Origin: Pseudomonas sp. K2I15
GTDB lineage: Bacteria > Pseudomonadota > Gammaproteobacteria > Pseudomonadales > Pseudomonadaceae
Length of the DNA: 64,000 nucleotides
Direction: 5' to 3'
Assembly: GCF_002204795.1 (NCBI RefSeq)
Contig: NZ_NIXO01000013.1
Coordinates: 61,924-125,923 of the forward strand
This document shows positions 20,291 to 30,599 of the stretch, one piece after another. Numbering within the stretch: the first letter of the stretch is position 1; the number at the start of each line of letters is the position of its first letter. A program made the translations under genes and the position numbers. The notes beneath the pieces are model-generated. The model searched no databases, had not been told where the DNA came from, and saw nothing but the letters and a program-made list of their open reading frames with translations.

Positions 20291-21942
20291 GGCGCACTCT
20301 GCGGGAAGATCAAAATCACGATATTGCCTTGCTCGTAGCGCTTGCCGTCTTTAGGCAGCAGGTCCACTTCCTGGCGCTCGTCGTCACCCTTGACGCGCAT
20401 CACCACACCCACCGAACCTTGTTTGCGCGCATCGTTCATCCATTGCTCGACATGGGCGGCATCGATTTTGCGGTAGGCGGTGTCCGGGAAGGCGATGCCG
20501 TATTTCACTTCGCCAACGGTGTTGTAAAGCATCACTTCAGGGCGTTGCAGGCGCCAGGACAAGGCCGATGCGGCACCCAGGTCGTTACTCAGCAACGCGC
20601 TGGTGGGCTGCAGTTCCTGGAGGTGATCGATGATGAACTGGTCCGGGGTCTTGTTATAAACCACCGAGTGCGGCAACGCGGCCGGTACCAGCGCCACCAG
20701 CAACCAGCTGCCAATCACCGGCGCGGCCCACATATGCAGTGGGCGGGCGGCTTGCAGCAGGTTGGCGATGATCCAGCCGAACAAGAATACGAACACCAGC
20801 ACCAGGCTTAAGGTTTCCTGGCCGTGCTCATACACTGGCTTCTTCAATTGGAACCAGGTCAGGGCCAACAGCCCCAGCACACCGATGATCAGGTTCAGCC
20901 AGCCGTTGATGCGCAGTACGCGGCCACGGGCCTGGGCCAGCTTGTCGGCCAGGGTATGACCCATCAGCAACGCCAGGGGCAGCAGGCACGGCATGATGTA
21001 TGACGGCAGCTTGCCCTTAGCCAGGCTGAAAAACGCCAGCGGCATCAGCAGCCACAGCAGCAGGAAGGCTATTTTGGCGCCGCGCTTTTCCAGCCACGCC
21101 TGTTTCACGGTGGACGGCAGCAACGCCATCCACGGCAGGCTGAACGCGACCAGCAGTGGCAGGTAGTACCAGAACGGCTCGGCGTGTTGCGCATCGTCGC
21201 CGGCAAAGCGCTGGATGTGCTCGTGCCAGAAGAAGAAGTTCCAGTAATCCGGCTCCTGGGCATGCACCATCAGCGCCCAGGGCAGGCTCACGAGAATCGC
21301 CACCACCACGGCCACCAGGCCATAGGTGAGCAGCTCACGGATGCGTTTTTGCCAGACCATGTAGGGCAGGGCGATCAGCACCGGCAGCAACCAGGCGAGA
21401 AAGCCCTTGGTCATGAAGCCCATACCGCAGGCGAACCCGAGCAAGGCCCACGACCACAGGCGGCCACGGGTTGTAGTGCTGTCGAAGCAGAACCACAGCG
21501 CAGCCCCGGTCAGGTTGACCCAGAAGGTGAACTGCGGGTCGAGGTTGGCGTAGCCCGCCAAGAACGCCACGCTGACGAAACTCATGTACAGCACGGCGCT
21601 GACCAGGCTCTTGCGCGGGTCGTTCCACAAACGCCGGGCCACGACGTACACCAGCAGGATGCTCAGGCCGGTGCTCAAGGCAGAAGCAAAACGCACACCG
21701 AACAGGTTCTGGCCAAAGATCGCCTGGCCCAGCGCGATCATCCAGTACCCGGCCGCAGGTTTTTCGAAGTAGCGAATCCCCATGAAGTGCGGCGAGGCCC
21801 ATTTGCCGGTCAGCAGCATTTCCTGGCTGATCTGCGCATAGCGGGTCTCGTCGGGAATCCACAGCCCGTGGGTGGCCAACGGGATCAGGTAGAACACCCC
21901 GAAAGCCAGCAAGAGCAGGGGCAGGGCCCAGCGCCGGATCAT
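20287..21942 (-). CDS. arnT: lipid A 4-amino-4-deoxy-L-arabinose transferase ArnT
   Basis: A 551-residue inner-membrane glycosyltransferase that moves Ara4N from its undecaprenyl phosphate carrier to lipid A phosphates, reducing binding of polymyxin and cationic peptides. It has about 12 hydrophobic helices and the diagnostic first loop [15 protein letters not shown] with the catalytic acidic pair (about 31-33), plus [11 protein letters not shown]. Length matches the family. Start and stop both overlap neighbours by 4 bases (arnD upstream, arnE downstream). Confidence 0.95.
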   Translation of the reverse strand: MIRRWALPLLLLAFGVFYLIPLATHGLWIPDETRYAQISQEMLLTGKWASPHFMGIRYFEKPAAGYWMIALGQAIFGQNLFGVRFASALSTGLSILLVYVVARRLWNDPRKSLVSAVLYMSFVSVAFLAGYANLDPQFTFWVNLTGAALWFCFDSTTTRGRLWSWALLGFACGMGFMTKGFLAWLLPVLIALPYMVWQKRIRELLTYGLVAVVVAILVSLPWALMVHAQEPDYWNFFFWHEHIQRFAGDDAQHAEPFWYYLPLLVAFSLPWMALLPSTVKQAWLEKRGAKIAFLLLWLLMPLAFFSLAKGKLPSYIMPCLLPLALLMGHTLADKLAQARGRVLRINGWLNLIIGVLGLLALTWFQLKKPVYEHGQETLSLVLVFVFLFGWIIANLLQAARPLHMWAAPVIGSWLLVALVPAALPHSVVYNKTPDQFIIDHLQELQPTSALLSNDLGAASALSWRLQRPEVMLYNTVGEVKYGIAFPDTAYRKIDAAHVEQWMNDARKQGSVGVVMRVKGDDERQEVDLLPKDGKRYEQGNIVILIFPQSAP

Positions 21943-22823
21943 GCCTTTTGCACTCCGAGCCAGCCTTCACGGCCGCTCAGTACACCGCGCACCAGTTGTT
22001 GCTGGGGCAGGGTGGTCACGTCGGCGGGCAACAGGTCGCCCAACGGTTTGAACTCGATGCCGCGCTGCCCTGCCTGGGCGAGCAACTGGCGAAAATCATT
22101 GGCCATCAGAATCCCTTCTACTTCTGCGTGGATCGTATAAACGTTGAGCTTCGACGGCTTGAAGCGGTCGAGGATGTACGCATTGAAATCCTTGGCGGCC
22201 ACCACCGGGCCCACGACTTCGTCGAAGGTCGGCATGTCCACCGGAATTTGTGGCGTGCCGGCACTGCCATCCGCCAGGGTTGGCCGGAACAGGCAGGTAC
22301 CACGGCAATCGCTGTTGTAACGGAAGTTGAACTGTTGCTTGGCTTGCACCACACGCTCATCGGCACGCCAGCCGGCAGCGGCTGAACAGTCGATGCGCTC
22401 ACCGAGGATGTCGCTCAGGGTGTCGACGCCACGGCGGATCTGCTCGATCAGCTGTGCGTCGCTCCAGCTTCCGGTGTTGGCTTGCCAGCCGTGGTGATCC
22501 CAGGCGTGCAGGCCGACTTCATGCCCGGCAGCCTTGGCCTGGCGCATCAGATGCCCCAGGTCGCGGCCGATGGGTTTGCCCGGCCAGGCAGTGCCGGCGA
22601 GCAAAATGTCCCAGCCGTACAAACCGGCAGCATTGGAGCGCAGCATCTTCCACAAAAATTGCGGGCGGATCAGGCGCCACAAGTGGCGCCCCATGTTGTC
22701 CGGCCCGACGCTGAAGAAGAAGGTCGCCTTGACCCCGGCTTCATCAAGCGACTCCAACAACCTTGGCACCCCTTCACGGGTGCCTCGGTAGGTGTCGACG
22801 TCGATGCGTAGACCCGCCTGCAT
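21939..22823 (-). CDS. arnD: 4-deoxy-4-formamido-L-arabinose-phosphoundecaprenol deformylase ArnD
   Basis: A 294-residue member of the polysaccharide deacetylase (NodB) family. It removes the formyl group after ArnC transfer, making the reaction sequence irreversible. It begins [13 protein letters not shown] with the metal-binding Asp region, and has [13 protein letters not shown] carrying the His pair. The start overlaps the arnA stop by one base (TAATG at 22823) and the stop overlaps arnT. Confidence 0.93.
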   Translation of the reverse strand: MQAGLRIDVDTYRGTREGVPRLLESLDEAGVKATFFFSVGPDNMGRHLWRLIRPQFLWKMLRSNAAGLYGWDILLAGTAWPGKPIGRDLGHLMRQAKAAGHEVGLHAWDHHGWQANTGSWSDAQLIEQIRRGVDTLSDILGERIDCSAAAGWRADERVVQAKQQFNFRYNSDCRGTCLFRPTLADGSAGTPQIPVDMPTFDEVVGPVVAAKDFNAYILDRFKPSKLNVYTIHAEVEGILMANDFRQLLAQAGQRGIEFKPLGDLLPADVTTLPQQQLVRGVLSGREGWLGVQKA

Positions 22824-24814
22824 TAGCGCTTGTCCGCGATTTCGAGCATGGCTTCACGCAGGAAGAAATCCAGGGTGTTGCCGATGGTTTCACTCATCTC
22901 AACGGTTGGCTCCCAGTTCAGCAGGCGCTTGGCGTTGTCGATGCTTGGCTTGCGGTGTGCCACGTCCTGGTAACCAGTGCCGTAGAACGCCTTGCTCTCT
23001 ACGTCGCGGAAACCGGCGAACGGAGGGAAGTTGGCACGCAGCGGGTGAGCTTCGAACTGACGCAGCAGTTCTTCGCCCAGCTGACGGATGCTGGCTTCGT
23101 TTTCCGGGTTGCCGATGTTGATGATCTGACCGTTGCAGTTATCGTTGTCGTTATCAATGATGCGGGCCAGGGCTTCGATGCCGTCGGCGATGTCAGTGAA
23201 GCAACGCTTCTGCTCGCCACCGTCGAACAGGCGGATTGGCGTACCTTCCACCAGGTTCAGGATCAGTTGGGTGATGGCGCGCGAACTGCCGATACGGGCC
23301 GAGTCCAGGCGGTCGAGGCGCGGGCCCATCCAGTTGAATGGACGGAACAGGGTGAACTTCAGGCCTTTGTCGCCGTAAGCCCAGATCACGCGGTCCAGCA
23401 GTTGCTTGGAGACCGAGTAGATCCAGCGCTGCTTGTTGACCGGGCCCACCACCAGGTTGGAGGTGTCTTCGTCGAAGTACTGGTCCTGGCACATGCCATA
23501 CACTTCGGAGGTCGACGGGAAGATCACGCGCTTGTTGTACTTCACGCAGTAGCGAACCAGTTTCAGGTTCTCTTCGAAGTCCAGTTCAAATACGCGCAGC
23601 GGGTTGCGGGTGTATTCGATCGGGGTGGCGATGGCCACCAGCGGCAGGACCACGTCGCACTTCTTGATGTGGTACTCGATCCACTCGGAGTGAATGCTGA
23701 TGTCGCCTTCCACGTAGTGGAAGTTCGGGTGGCTGCGCAGGCGCTCGATCGCGTCGGAGCCAATGTCCAGGCCGTAGATTTCGTAACGGTCGTCACGCAG
23801 CAGGCGCTCGGACAGGTGGTTACCGATAAAACCGTTCACACCCAGGATCAGTACGCGGGTACGGCGTGGCTTGCGGCCAGACTCGGCGCCGCGCAGTACG
23901 GAACCGTCCACCAGGCCCAGTTCATCAGCCAGGGACGGGCCAGCCAGGTACAGGCCGTTTTCGTTGCGCTGGCCGAACTTGACCACCAGGGAGTCTTCAG
24001 CGCAAGCGATGCGCAGCGGGTTGACGCTGATCACGCGGCCTGGGGCCAGGCCTTCGTTGCCCTTGACGACTTCAGCGCTCCAGACGATCAGCTTGTGCTC
24101 GCCTACGGCGCAGAAGGCGCCCGGGTACGGCTGGGTAACGGCACGCACCAGGTTGAACAGCTCTTCAGCCGGTTTTTTCCAGTCCAGCTTGCCGTCCGCT
24201 GCGGTACGACGACCGAAGTAAGTGGCTTTGCTTTCGTCTTGTGCGGTTTCAGTCAGCTTGCCTTGCGCCAATTGCGGCAGGGCGTCGCGCAGCAGGTTGG
24301 TGGCCGCTTCACGCAGTTTGGCGTGCAGGGTCAGGCCGGTGTCGGTGCGGTCGATCACGACTTTCTGCTGGGCCAGGATCGCGCCAGCGTCGGCACGCTT
24401 GACCATGCGGTGCAGGGTCACGCCGGTTTCGGTTTCGCCGTTGACCAGCACCCAGTTGGCGGGAGCGCGGCCACGGTATTGCGGCAGCAGGGAGCCGTGC
24501 AGGTTGAACGCGCCTTTTTTGGCGGTGGCCAGCAGGGCTTCGCTCAGCAGGTTGCGGTAGTAGAACGAGAAGATGTAGTCCGGGTTCAGCTTGGCGATGC
24601 GCTCGATCCACAGCGGGTGGTTGGCGTCTTCCGGAGCGTGCACCGGGATGCCGTTACGGGCGCACAGTTGCGCGACGGAACCGTAGAAATTGTTTTCCTT
24701 GGGGTCATCGGCATGGGTGAACACGGCAGCAATTTCGTAACCCGCATTGAGCAGGGCTTCGATGCCTGCACAGCCAATATCGTGGTAAGCGAAGACAACA
24801 GCTTTTGAATTCAT
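22823..24814 (-). CDS. arnA: bifunctional UDP-glucuronate decarboxylase / UDP-Ara4N formyltransferase ArnA
   Basis: A 663-residue two-domain enzyme. The N-terminal formyltransferase (1-305) shows [16 protein letters not shown] and DAGAILAQ. The C-terminal SDR decarboxylase (about 315-663) shows [13 protein letters not shown], the TSEVYGM motif and YSVSKQ with the Tyr/Lys pair. It makes UDP-Ara4O for ArnB and N-formylates the ArnB product. The full length agrees with E. coli and P. aeruginosa ArnA. It overlaps arnC by 4 bases. Confidence 0.96.
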   Translation of the reverse strand: MNSKAVVFAYHDIGCAGIEALLNAGYEIAAVFTHADDPKENNFYGSVAQLCARNGIPVHAPEDANHPLWIERIAKLNPDYIFSFYYRNLLSEALLATAKKGAFNLHGSLLPQYRGRAPANWVLVNGETETGVTLHRMVKRADAGAILAQQKVVIDRTDTGLTLHAKLREAATNLLRDALPQLAQGKLTETAQDESKATYFGRRTAADGKLDWKKPAEELFNLVRAVTQPYPGAFCAVGEHKLIVWSAEVVKGNEGLAPGRVISVNPLRIACAEDSLVVKFGQRNENGLYLAGPSLADELGLVDGSVLRGAESGRKPRRTRVLILGVNGFIGNHLSERLLRDDRYEIYGLDIGSDAIERLRSHPNFHYVEGDISIHSEWIEYHIKKCDVVLPLVAIATPIEYTRNPLRVFELDFEENLKLVRYCVKYNKRVIFPSTSEVYGMCQDQYFDEDTSNLVVGPVNKQRWIYSVSKQLLDRVIWAYGDKGLKFTLFRPFNWMGPRLDRLDSARIGSSRAITQLILNLVEGTPIRLFDGGEQKRCFTDIADGIEALARIIDNDNDNCNGQIINIGNPENEASIRQLGEELLRQFEAHPLRANFPPFAGFRDVESKAFYGTGYQDVAHRKPSIDNAKRLLNWEPTVEMSETIGNTLDFFLREAMLEIADKR

Positions 24815-25845
24815 GACGAAACCTGATCAGAAGGAGAAGTAGAGGTATGGGAGGAGGTCAGGCCGTCAACCGTGAAGGTTTCAGCCGGTGCTGCCGGTTG
24901 GTTGCGCAGCACTTTTTCAATAAAGAACCGTGGGCGGGCCCGCACATCGCTGTACATGCGGCCCAGGTATTCACCCAATAGGCCCATGCCGATGAACTGG
25001 CCACCGGTAAACACGAACAGTACGGCGAACAGCACGAACATGCCGTCGCCAGCCCAACCGGAGCCGAAGGCCAGGCGCAACACGATCAATGCGATCGCAA
25101 ACAGCATGCCCAAGGCCGCCAGGCTGAAGCCGACGATGCTCAACAGGCGCAATGGCGTGGTGGTCATGCAGGTCAGCAGGTCGAACATCAGGCTGATCAG
25201 GCGCATCGGGCTGTATTTGGACTCGCCGTGTTCACGCTCGGCGTGATGCACCAGGATTTCCGTGGTGTGGCGCGCAAAGCTGTTGGCCAGGATCGGGATA
25301 AAGGTGCTGCGCTCGCGGCAGGCCAGCATTGCGTCGACGATGGTGCGGCGGTAAGCGCGCAGCATGCAGCCGTAGTCGCTCATGGCCACGCCGGTGGAGC
25401 GTTGCACGGCGAGGTTGATCAGGCGCGACGGCCAGCGGCGGAAGGCCGAGTCCTGGCGGTTGTTACGCACGGTGGCAACTACGTCGTAGCCCAGGGCGGC
25501 CTGTTCGACCAGGCGCGGGATTTCTTCCGGCGGGTTTTGCAGGTCGGCGTCCAGGGTAATCACCACGTCGCCGCGGCAATGCTCGAAGCCGGCCATGATC
25601 GCGGCGTGCTGGCCGTAGTTGCGGTTGAGGATCACCGCGACCACGTTGCTGCCTTCGAGCGCGGCGGCGTCTTCCAGCAATTGCGCAGAGTTGTCGCGGC
25701 TGCCGTCGTCCACCAGGACGATTTCGTATTCATAAGCCAACTGTTTGCAGGCGGCCATGGTGCGGCGGAGCAATTCAGGCAGGCTTTCTTGTTCGTTGTA
25801 GACCGGGATAACGATCGACACGCAATGAATAGGGTAGGGTTTCAA
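24811..25845 (-). CDS. arnC: undecaprenyl-phosphate 4-deoxy-4-formamido-L-arabinose transferase ArnC
   Basis: A 344-residue GT2-family enzyme that transfers formyl-Ara4N from UDP to undecaprenyl phosphate. It shows the GT-A fold signature [32 protein letters not shown] and [14 protein letters not shown], plus two membrane helices near 235-310. The frame is open to 25929, but family alignment and a GAGGT ribosome site 8 bases upstream favour TTG at 25845, which starts the protein at MKPYPIHC as in P. aeruginosa ArnC. It is the first gene of the operon here; the usual arnB is not upstream. Confidence 0.92.
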   Translation of the reverse strand: MKPYPIHCVSIVIPVYNEQESLPELLRRTMAACKQLAYEYEIVLVDDGSRDNSAQLLEDAAALEGSNVVAVILNRNYGQHAAIMAGFEHCRGDVVITLDADLQNPPEEIPRLVEQAALGYDVVATVRNNRQDSAFRRWPSRLINLAVQRSTGVAMSDYGCMLRAYRRTIVDAMLACRERSTFIPILANSFARHTTEILVHHAEREHGESKYSPMRLISLMFDLLTCMTTTPLRLLSIVGFSLAALGMLFAIALIVLRLAFGSGWAGDGMFVLFAVLFVFTGGQFIGMGLLGEYLGRMYSDVRARPRFFIEKVLRNQPAAPAETFTVDGLTSSHTSTSPSDQVSS

Positions 25846-26314
25846 AGATTCATTACCTCGGGGGTTAGAGCAACTTGGAGCGTAAAGACAGCAGGTATCG
25901 ATGGCCTCGGATGACGCACATCCGATCAAGGATAACGTTGATTTATGGCATTCTTTCGGCAGTCCTGACAGGTCACAGTGGGTCTTCCATGGCTTACGTG
26001 AGTAAAGACCAAAATGCTCAAAGGTAAAGCGGAATCAACGAGTTAACCTGCAAAATACAGTTCGGCCTCAAGTGGTGCCGCCAAGATTAAGCGCAAAAAT
26101 GTATAACGAATATGAAACGGAGATGAAAAAGTCGTTTTTTTGGCAGGTAGACAGCTAGGGTTCAGGTAAACAGCAGGAACACGCACAACGCCGTCTTCGC
26201 CGAGCGTGGCTGGGGAGTAACCTTTTCCCACGCACTAGATCATTCCTTAAGAATCTTCTCTGCAATGCCGTGCAAGTGCCGGTAAAGTAAGCCATCTCTT
26301 GCCAGGGCAGTCGG
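25846..26314. other. spacer between divergent arnC and exported-protein gene
   Basis: About 470 bases with no credible gene. It must hold the arn promoter (minus strand). A clear tandem PmrA- or PhoP-type box was looked for and not found; single TTAAG/CTTAAG elements occur near 26090 and 26248. There is no recognisable arnB remnant. Confidence 0.5.
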
Positions 26315-27103
26315 ATGAATAGCGTGCAGCGTTTACGGCCAATGTTGATGGTGTTGTTGATGACGGTGGCCTGGGCCATAAGTGTGCAGGCCGATGACGG
26401 TGTGGCACTGACGGCTGTCGACCAGTTGCCCGATGGCGTAGAAGTGCGGGGTAAACAGGTCGGCGCCTACACGTGGAGCGATAAACAGGGCAAGAACCTG
26501 TTGGTGCTGGCCGAGCAGGTCAGCGAGCGCGACGACGACGGCGCGCAGTCGGCCTTTGTGTACGCTGCCCAGTACCTGATCGACGGTGACCGGCCCGAGC
26601 GGCTGTGGATGCTCTACGACGATGTGCAGCATTGCGAATTCGATGCCGGCGCGCACTTCAACGCCGACGCCACCAGGGTCACCGACCTGCTGGGCGATGG
26701 TATCAGCCAGGTCACGGTAGGCTATGGCCGCACCTGCACCAGCGATGTCAGCCCCAATGATTTCAAGCTGATCATGCACGTCGGCAAGTCGCAGAAGTAC
26801 CGCCTGCGCGGCATCGACCGCTATGGCGCCAGTTGGTGGGATGAAGACGCCGGCGCGCTGCAAGGCATGCCGTTGCCCAAGGATTGCAGCATTGCAGCCC
26901 AGCAGGCGCTGGGCAGCCAGTTCAAGGAGCAGGGCACCGAGTTGCCGCTTCCCGGCTGTTATGGCGACGAAGAGGACTTTGCCAAGGCGCCCAAACCGTA
27001 CCTGGACTTCATGCGCCAGCACTGGTTTGCCTTGATGCAGAAGCAGGACACCGACTGGAGCCAGCAGCAGACGCCAGCCCCGGCAGAAGACGATCAGGAA
27101 TAG
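26315..27103 (+). CDS. exported protein of unknown function
   Basis: A 262-residue protein with a classical signal peptide (hydrophobic core MLMVLLMTVAWAISVQA, cleavage after AQA-like VQA near 26), so probably periplasmic. The mature part is acidic, with four Cys near 110-215 that could form disulfides (QHCEFD, GRTCTSD, KDCSIAA, PGCYGDEED). Its opening (GKNLLVLAEQ, FVYAAQYLIDGDR) resembles a family named in databases for surface polysaccharide biosynthesis, but this is a weak recollection. It is followed by a separate integrase gene. Confidence 0.6.
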   Translation: MNSVQRLRPMLMVLLMTVAWAISVQADDGVALTAVDQLPDGVEVRGKQVGAYTWSDKQGKNLLVLAEQVSERDDDGAQSAFVYAAQYLIDGDRPERLWMLYDDVQHCEFDAGAHFNADATRVTDLLGDGISQVTVGYGRTCTSDVSPNDFKLIMHVGKSQKYRLRGIDRYGASWWDEDAGALQGMPLPKDCSIAAQQALGSQFKEQGTELPLPGCYGDEEDFAKAPKPYLDFMRQHWFALMQKQDTDWSQQQTPAPAEDDQE

Positions 27104-27147
27104 CCCCATGGGTTGACCTGCGCTAGACTCGGCGCTTGCCAATTCAC

Positions 27148-27187
27148 TAAATATGTCCACTAAACAGATGGTTAGTCGACGTATTTA
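27148..27187. promoter_or_regulatory. 40-bp palindrome upstream of the integrase (site 1)
   Basis: Arms of 16 bases with 14 matches flank an 8-base spacer: TAAATATGTCCACTAA, spacer ACAGATGG, TTAGTCGACGTATTTA. It ends 19 bases before the integrase start. The inner part TCxACTAA-N8-TTAGTCGA recurs at 30492-30515 before the MFS gene. It could be an operator or a recombinase core site. Confidence 0.75.
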
Positions 27188-27206
27188 ATCCAAAGGCTGA
27201 TCTACC

Positions 27207-28121
27207 TTGACTGAGTCTACCCGCAACCCGCTGACCCTCTACCTCACCCGCCTGGCGCCCTCCAGCCAGTTGACCATGCGCTACGTGCTGCAAGACGCCG
27301 CCGATCGCCTGGGCTTTGAAGACATCAACCTCGAAGACATCGACTGGCACCTGCTGCAACCCGAGCAGGTCATGGCCCTGGTGGCGGTGCTGCGTGAAGA
27401 CGGTTATGCGCCGAACACCTCGTCGCTGTACGTCAACGCGGTGCGCGGGGTGATGAACGAAGCCTGGCGCATGAGCCTGATCAGCCAGGATCACCTGCTG
27501 AAGATGCGTTCGGTCAAGGCCATGGCCGGCACGCGGCTGAGCCAGGGCCGCAACCTGCGGCGCACGCTGATTCGTGAGTTGATGGACGTGTGCGCCGCTG
27601 ACCCGCGGCCCCAGGGCCTGCGGGATTCGGCGGTGATCGGGATCCTGTACGGCTCGGGCATGCGCAAGTCGGAGTCGGTGAACATCGAGTTGGGTCACGT
27701 CAACTTTGACGAGCGCAGCCTGCAGGTCACCGGCAAGGGCAACAAACAACTGATCAAGTACGCACCGGCCTGGGCGTTTGCCAAGCTGGACGCGTGGCTG
27801 GAGTTTCGCCGCAGTCAGCTGAAACCGGGTGAGCAGGACGACACCTTCCTGTTCAACCGCATTCGCCGAGGCAGCCATATCACCCGGGAACGCATCACCA
27901 AACACGCGATTTACTACATCGCACGCCAGCGTGGCGAACAGGTCGGCGTGAAGATCATGCCCCATGATTTCCGGCGTTCGTTTATCACCCGGGTGATTGA
28001 AGAATACGACTTGTCCATCGCCCAGAAACTGGCGCACCACACCAATATCCAGACCACCGCCAATTACGATGTGCGCGACGACAATGAGCGGCGCCGGGCG
28101 GTGGATCGCTTTGACCTGTAG
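27207..28121 (+). CDS. tyrosine recombinase / phage integrase family protein
   Basis: A 304-residue site-specific recombinase. The N-terminal SAM-like DNA-binding domain spans about 10-105 and the catalytic domain about 120-295. Catalytic residues are visible: Arg in YGSGMRKSES, Lys in TGKGNKQ, HDFRRS (His-x-x-Arg), His in LAHHTN and Tyr in TTANYDV. TTG at 27207 is the first usable start. It is not next to a tRNA or phage genes, so it may be a stand-alone recombinase or a relic of an element; the palindrome directly upstream is a candidate target or operator. Confidence 0.88.
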   Translation: MTESTRNPLTLYLTRLAPSSQLTMRYVLQDAADRLGFEDINLEDIDWHLLQPEQVMALVAVLREDGYAPNTSSLYVNAVRGVMNEAWRMSLISQDHLLKMRSVKAMAGTRLSQGRNLRRTLIRELMDVCAADPRPQGLRDSAVIGILYGSGMRKSESVNIELGHVNFDERSLQVTGKGNKQLIKYAPAWAFAKLDAWLEFRRSQLKPGEQDDTFLFNRIRRGSHITRERITKHAIYYIARQRGEQVGVKIMPHDFRRSFITRVIEEYDLSIAQKLAHHTNIQTTANYDVRDDNERRRAVDRFDL

Positions 28122-28236
28122 GGCCGCCTGTAACCTGGGCGGTCAACTGCCTTGAACTCTGCCCGGCACCTGCGCTCGCAATACTAGGGCGCGGGTTTTG
28201 CCGCGTGCCGTGTTCATTCAGTCAAGGGAGCAGACC

Positions 28237-28461
28237 ATGGATACCTACAACATCAACAAGACTGGCACCGGTTGGGCACTGACCAAGCAGGGCTCGGCAC
28301 GGCCGTCGAAAACGGCGGAGACCAAAGAGGCGATCGTTGAGCTGGCCAAGGAGTTTCTCAGCGATAAAACCGCGTCGTTGCGGATTCACAGCATGGATGG
28401 GCGGATCCAGGAAGAAAGAACCTACCCCCACAAGGCTGACCCGACTCGGTCTCCAGGTTAA
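28237..28461 (+). CDS. DUF2188 small protein
   Basis: A 74-residue soluble protein. The pattern YNINKTGTGWALTKQGSARPSKTAETKEAIVELAKEF (given here in the order NxxKxxxGW, then a helix, then RIHSMDGRIQEERTYP) matches DUF2188, a small family of unknown function that ends in an IQxExTYP strand. The start is ATG 28237 with AGGGAG 6 bases before it; a longer frame from 28198 has no ribosome site. Confidence 0.78.
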   Translation: MDTYNINKTGTGWALTKQGSARPSKTAETKEAIVELAKEFLSDKTASLRIHSMDGRIQEERTYPHKADPTRSPG

Positions 28462-28555
28462 CCGAGTAACAAATGTGGGGCTTAGAGAATCGGCTTGCCC
28501 TTGGGCGTTGCACATTCCGTCCAGGCGCTGTGGGAAGGATAAGGTGCGCAACCTG

Positions 28556-28828
28556 TCAGCCGTGCTGGCAGGCATCACCCAGGCGCATATAGTCCAGCTC
28601 ATGGCGCACCCCATGGCTATCGACGTAGACCATATGTCCCTTGACCGGACCGCACTCGGTGGATGACTCGGTGCTGACGCGCACCACCTTGGCGATATCC
28701 AGGTCCTGGGAATAGTCGTACACGTCGCTGGCAGGTGCGGTGGCACTCACGGCAGGCGCTGGGGTTTCGCCCTGGGCGACGGCGAGTGTGCTGAACAGGC
28801 CCAGCACGGCGATAAGCAGGTAACGCAT
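28556..28828 (-). CDS. DUF2790 periplasmic small protein
   Basis: A 90-residue protein with a signal peptide (MRYLLIAVLGLFSTLAVAQG, cleavage after AVA) and a mature DUF2790 domain: YDYSQDLDIAKVV, a Cys in TECGPV, MVYVDSHGVRHELDY and a second Cys near the C-terminus. Members are small periplasmic proteins of Pseudomonas, some reported as metal-responsive. The start at 28828 is chosen for its GGAGG ribosome site 6 bases away. Confidence 0.8.
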   Translation of the reverse strand: MRYLLIAVLGLFSTLAVAQGETPAPAVSATAPASDVYDYSQDLDIAKVVRVSTESSTECGPVKGHMVYVDSHGVRHELDYMRLGDACQHG

Positions 28829-29132
28829 GAGAACCTCCGACACCACGACGGTGGTGGCTTGACTGTGGGGTTCATTCTACAAAGCGCTTGCCGCGGGGAT
28901 GAACGCCTGCGGGCCAATAGAAGACATCAGCCAAATCGATGGCGTGGTTTGTTTGGCTGCGCGTGATGTTTGAGGTCAGCGTCGGTTCCATACGATTCAA
29001 GAAATCGTAAGGGGGCGGTTGATTGTGCGCAAAAGCTCGAAAGTCCCGGAGACCAGGGTAGAGCAGGGGCCCGATTGCGAGGTGTGGCCACCGTGCGAGT
29101 AAGCGTCAGCTAACGGGACCTGCCCAAAGCTG
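28829..29132. other. gene-free spacer
   Basis: About 300 bases between the DUF2790 start and the MFS stop. No coding frame or strong hairpin was seen. The DUF2790 promoter must lie at its left edge. Confidence 0.4.
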
Positions 29133-30335
29133 CTATGACGCGGTGCCTGCCAGGTGCGGTGGCAAACGGTTGAGCGTCCACCATGCAGTGAAGAGTGCGG
29201 CCAGCGCGCTGATGGCGATACCGATCAACATCGGCGCCGGTGTGTGGTCGGCAAACACACCTACCACCGCCATGCACACGGCGGCGGTTATCATCTGGAT
29301 CGCGCCCAGCAGCGCTGATGCAGAACCTGCCACCGCGCCGTGATCTTCCAGCGATAACACCCCGGCTGCTGGCAATAGCAGGCCGAGGAAACCAAAGCCG
29401 ATAAACAGCAGCGTCATCATCAACGGCAAGCTGTTGCCCCACAGCGTGGTGAGTGCCAGCAAGGACATGACTGTTGCCACGCCCAGCACCGACCAGCGAA
29501 TCAGCGGCGCCAGGCCGAAGCGTGCGCTCAGGCGTGCGGTCAGTTGGCTGAGGGCGAAAAACGACGCAGCGTTGAGGGCGAAGCACAGGCTGAATTGGGT
29601 CGGCGTAAGCCCGTAATACTCGATGTAAACGAACGGCGCGCTGCCGATAAATACGAAGAATGTCGCCAAGCCAAAACCGCCCACCACCGACAACCCGGTA
29701 AATACCGGATCGCGCAGCAATGCGCCGTAGCTGCCGAACGCATTGCCCAGGGTTTTGCCCAGGCGCCGTTCGGCGGGATGGGTTTCCGGCAGTTGCACGG
29801 CAGTCATGATCAGGCACAGCACCGCGGCCACGGCCAGCACCAAAAACACTTCACGCCAGCTCCACACCGCGATGATCAGGCTGCCAGCCAACGGCGCCAG
29901 GATCGGTGAAATACTCACCACCAGCATCAGCAGCGCCATCAGCCGTGCGGCTTCATGGCCGGTGTACAAGTCACGGACAATCGCCCGGGGAATTACCATC
30001 CCGGCGCAGGCGCCAAACGCCTGCAACGCCCGGAAGCCAATCAGTACCTCAATGGAGGGGGCGAGGGCGCAACCAATGCTGCCCACGATGAAAATCACCA
30101 GGCCGGCATAAATCGGCGGCTTGCGACCGAACACGTCGCTGATCGGGCCGTAGAACAACTGGCACACACCGATGATCAAGAAGAACACCGTCAGGCTCAT
30201 TTGCACCGCGGCAGGCGATGCATGCAGGCTGGCGCCCAGCGTCGGCAAGGCCGGCAGGTAGATGTCGATGGCAAACGGGCCGACGGCGGTGATCAAGCCC
30301 AGCAGCAGGGCGAGGTGGGCGATGCTTCGAGACAT
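29133..30335 (-). CDS. Bcr/CflA-type MFS drug efflux transporter
   Basis: A 400-residue major facilitator with 12 membrane helices. It carries the Bcr/CflA start LITAVGPFAIDIYLPALPTL and the conserved loop GPISDVFGRKPPIYAG between helices 2 and 3, and RAIVRDL in helix 4. Proton-driven export of drugs such as bicyclomycin or of metabolites is the family role; the substrate is unknown here. A palindrome shared with the integrase promoter lies about 160 bases upstream and may control it. Confidence 0.9.
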   Translation of the reverse strand: MSRSIAHLALLLGLITAVGPFAIDIYLPALPTLGASLHASPAAVQMSLTVFFLIIGVCQLFYGPISDVFGRKPPIYAGLVIFIVGSIGCALAPSIEVLIGFRALQAFGACAGMVIPRAIVRDLYTGHEAARLMALLMLVVSISPILAPLAGSLIIAVWSWREVFLVLAVAAVLCLIMTAVQLPETHPAERRLGKTLGNAFGSYGALLRDPVFTGLSVVGGFGLATFFVFIGSAPFVYIEYYGLTPTQFSLCFALNAASFFALSQLTARLSARFGLAPLIRWSVLGVATVMSLLALTTLWGNSLPLMMTLLFIGFGFLGLLLPAAGVLSLEDHGAVAGSASALLGAIQMITAAVCMAVVGVFADHTPAPMLIGIAISALAALFTAWWTLNRLPPHLAGTAS

Positions 30336-30485
30336 GGAGGTTCCGGACGGCGATAAAAAAGAGGGGCCAGCTTAGTGATCGCCCCCGGTGCATACAAGCC
30401 GGTGTTTACAGACTCGCTACACACTTATGGGGCGCGGAGTGTCGCGGGCAATCCATGACGGCACCGTTAAGTAATAAGTTATTGA

Positions 30486-30521
30486 TTTAACTCAACTAAA
30501 TGGATATTTAGTCGAGTTAAA
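30486..30521. promoter_or_regulatory. 36-bp palindrome upstream of the MFS gene (site 2)
   Basis: Arms TTTAACTCAACTAA and TTAGTCGAGTTAAA (13 of 14 matches) flank an 8-base spacer ATGGATAT. The right inner arm TTAGTCGA and the 8-base spacing are identical to site 1 at 27148-27187, in the same orientation; the left inner arm differs by one base. It lies between the MFS start and the cupin stop. Confidence 0.75.
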
Positions 30522-30599
30522 CCAGATGAGTCGGAACGCTCGGTATGTCAGGGGCGAGCAGGGTGTGAGTGCTTTGGACGCTTTTACAGGGGCCGAGCC

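Noticed and set aside
22763..24808. 681-codon plus-strand frame
   Set aside because: Complete antisense shadow of arnA, rich in Val/Gln/Ala as such shadows are.
25846..26314. arnB remnant or tandem PmrA box before arnC
   Set aside because: No aminotransferase motif in any frame and only isolated TTAAG elements.
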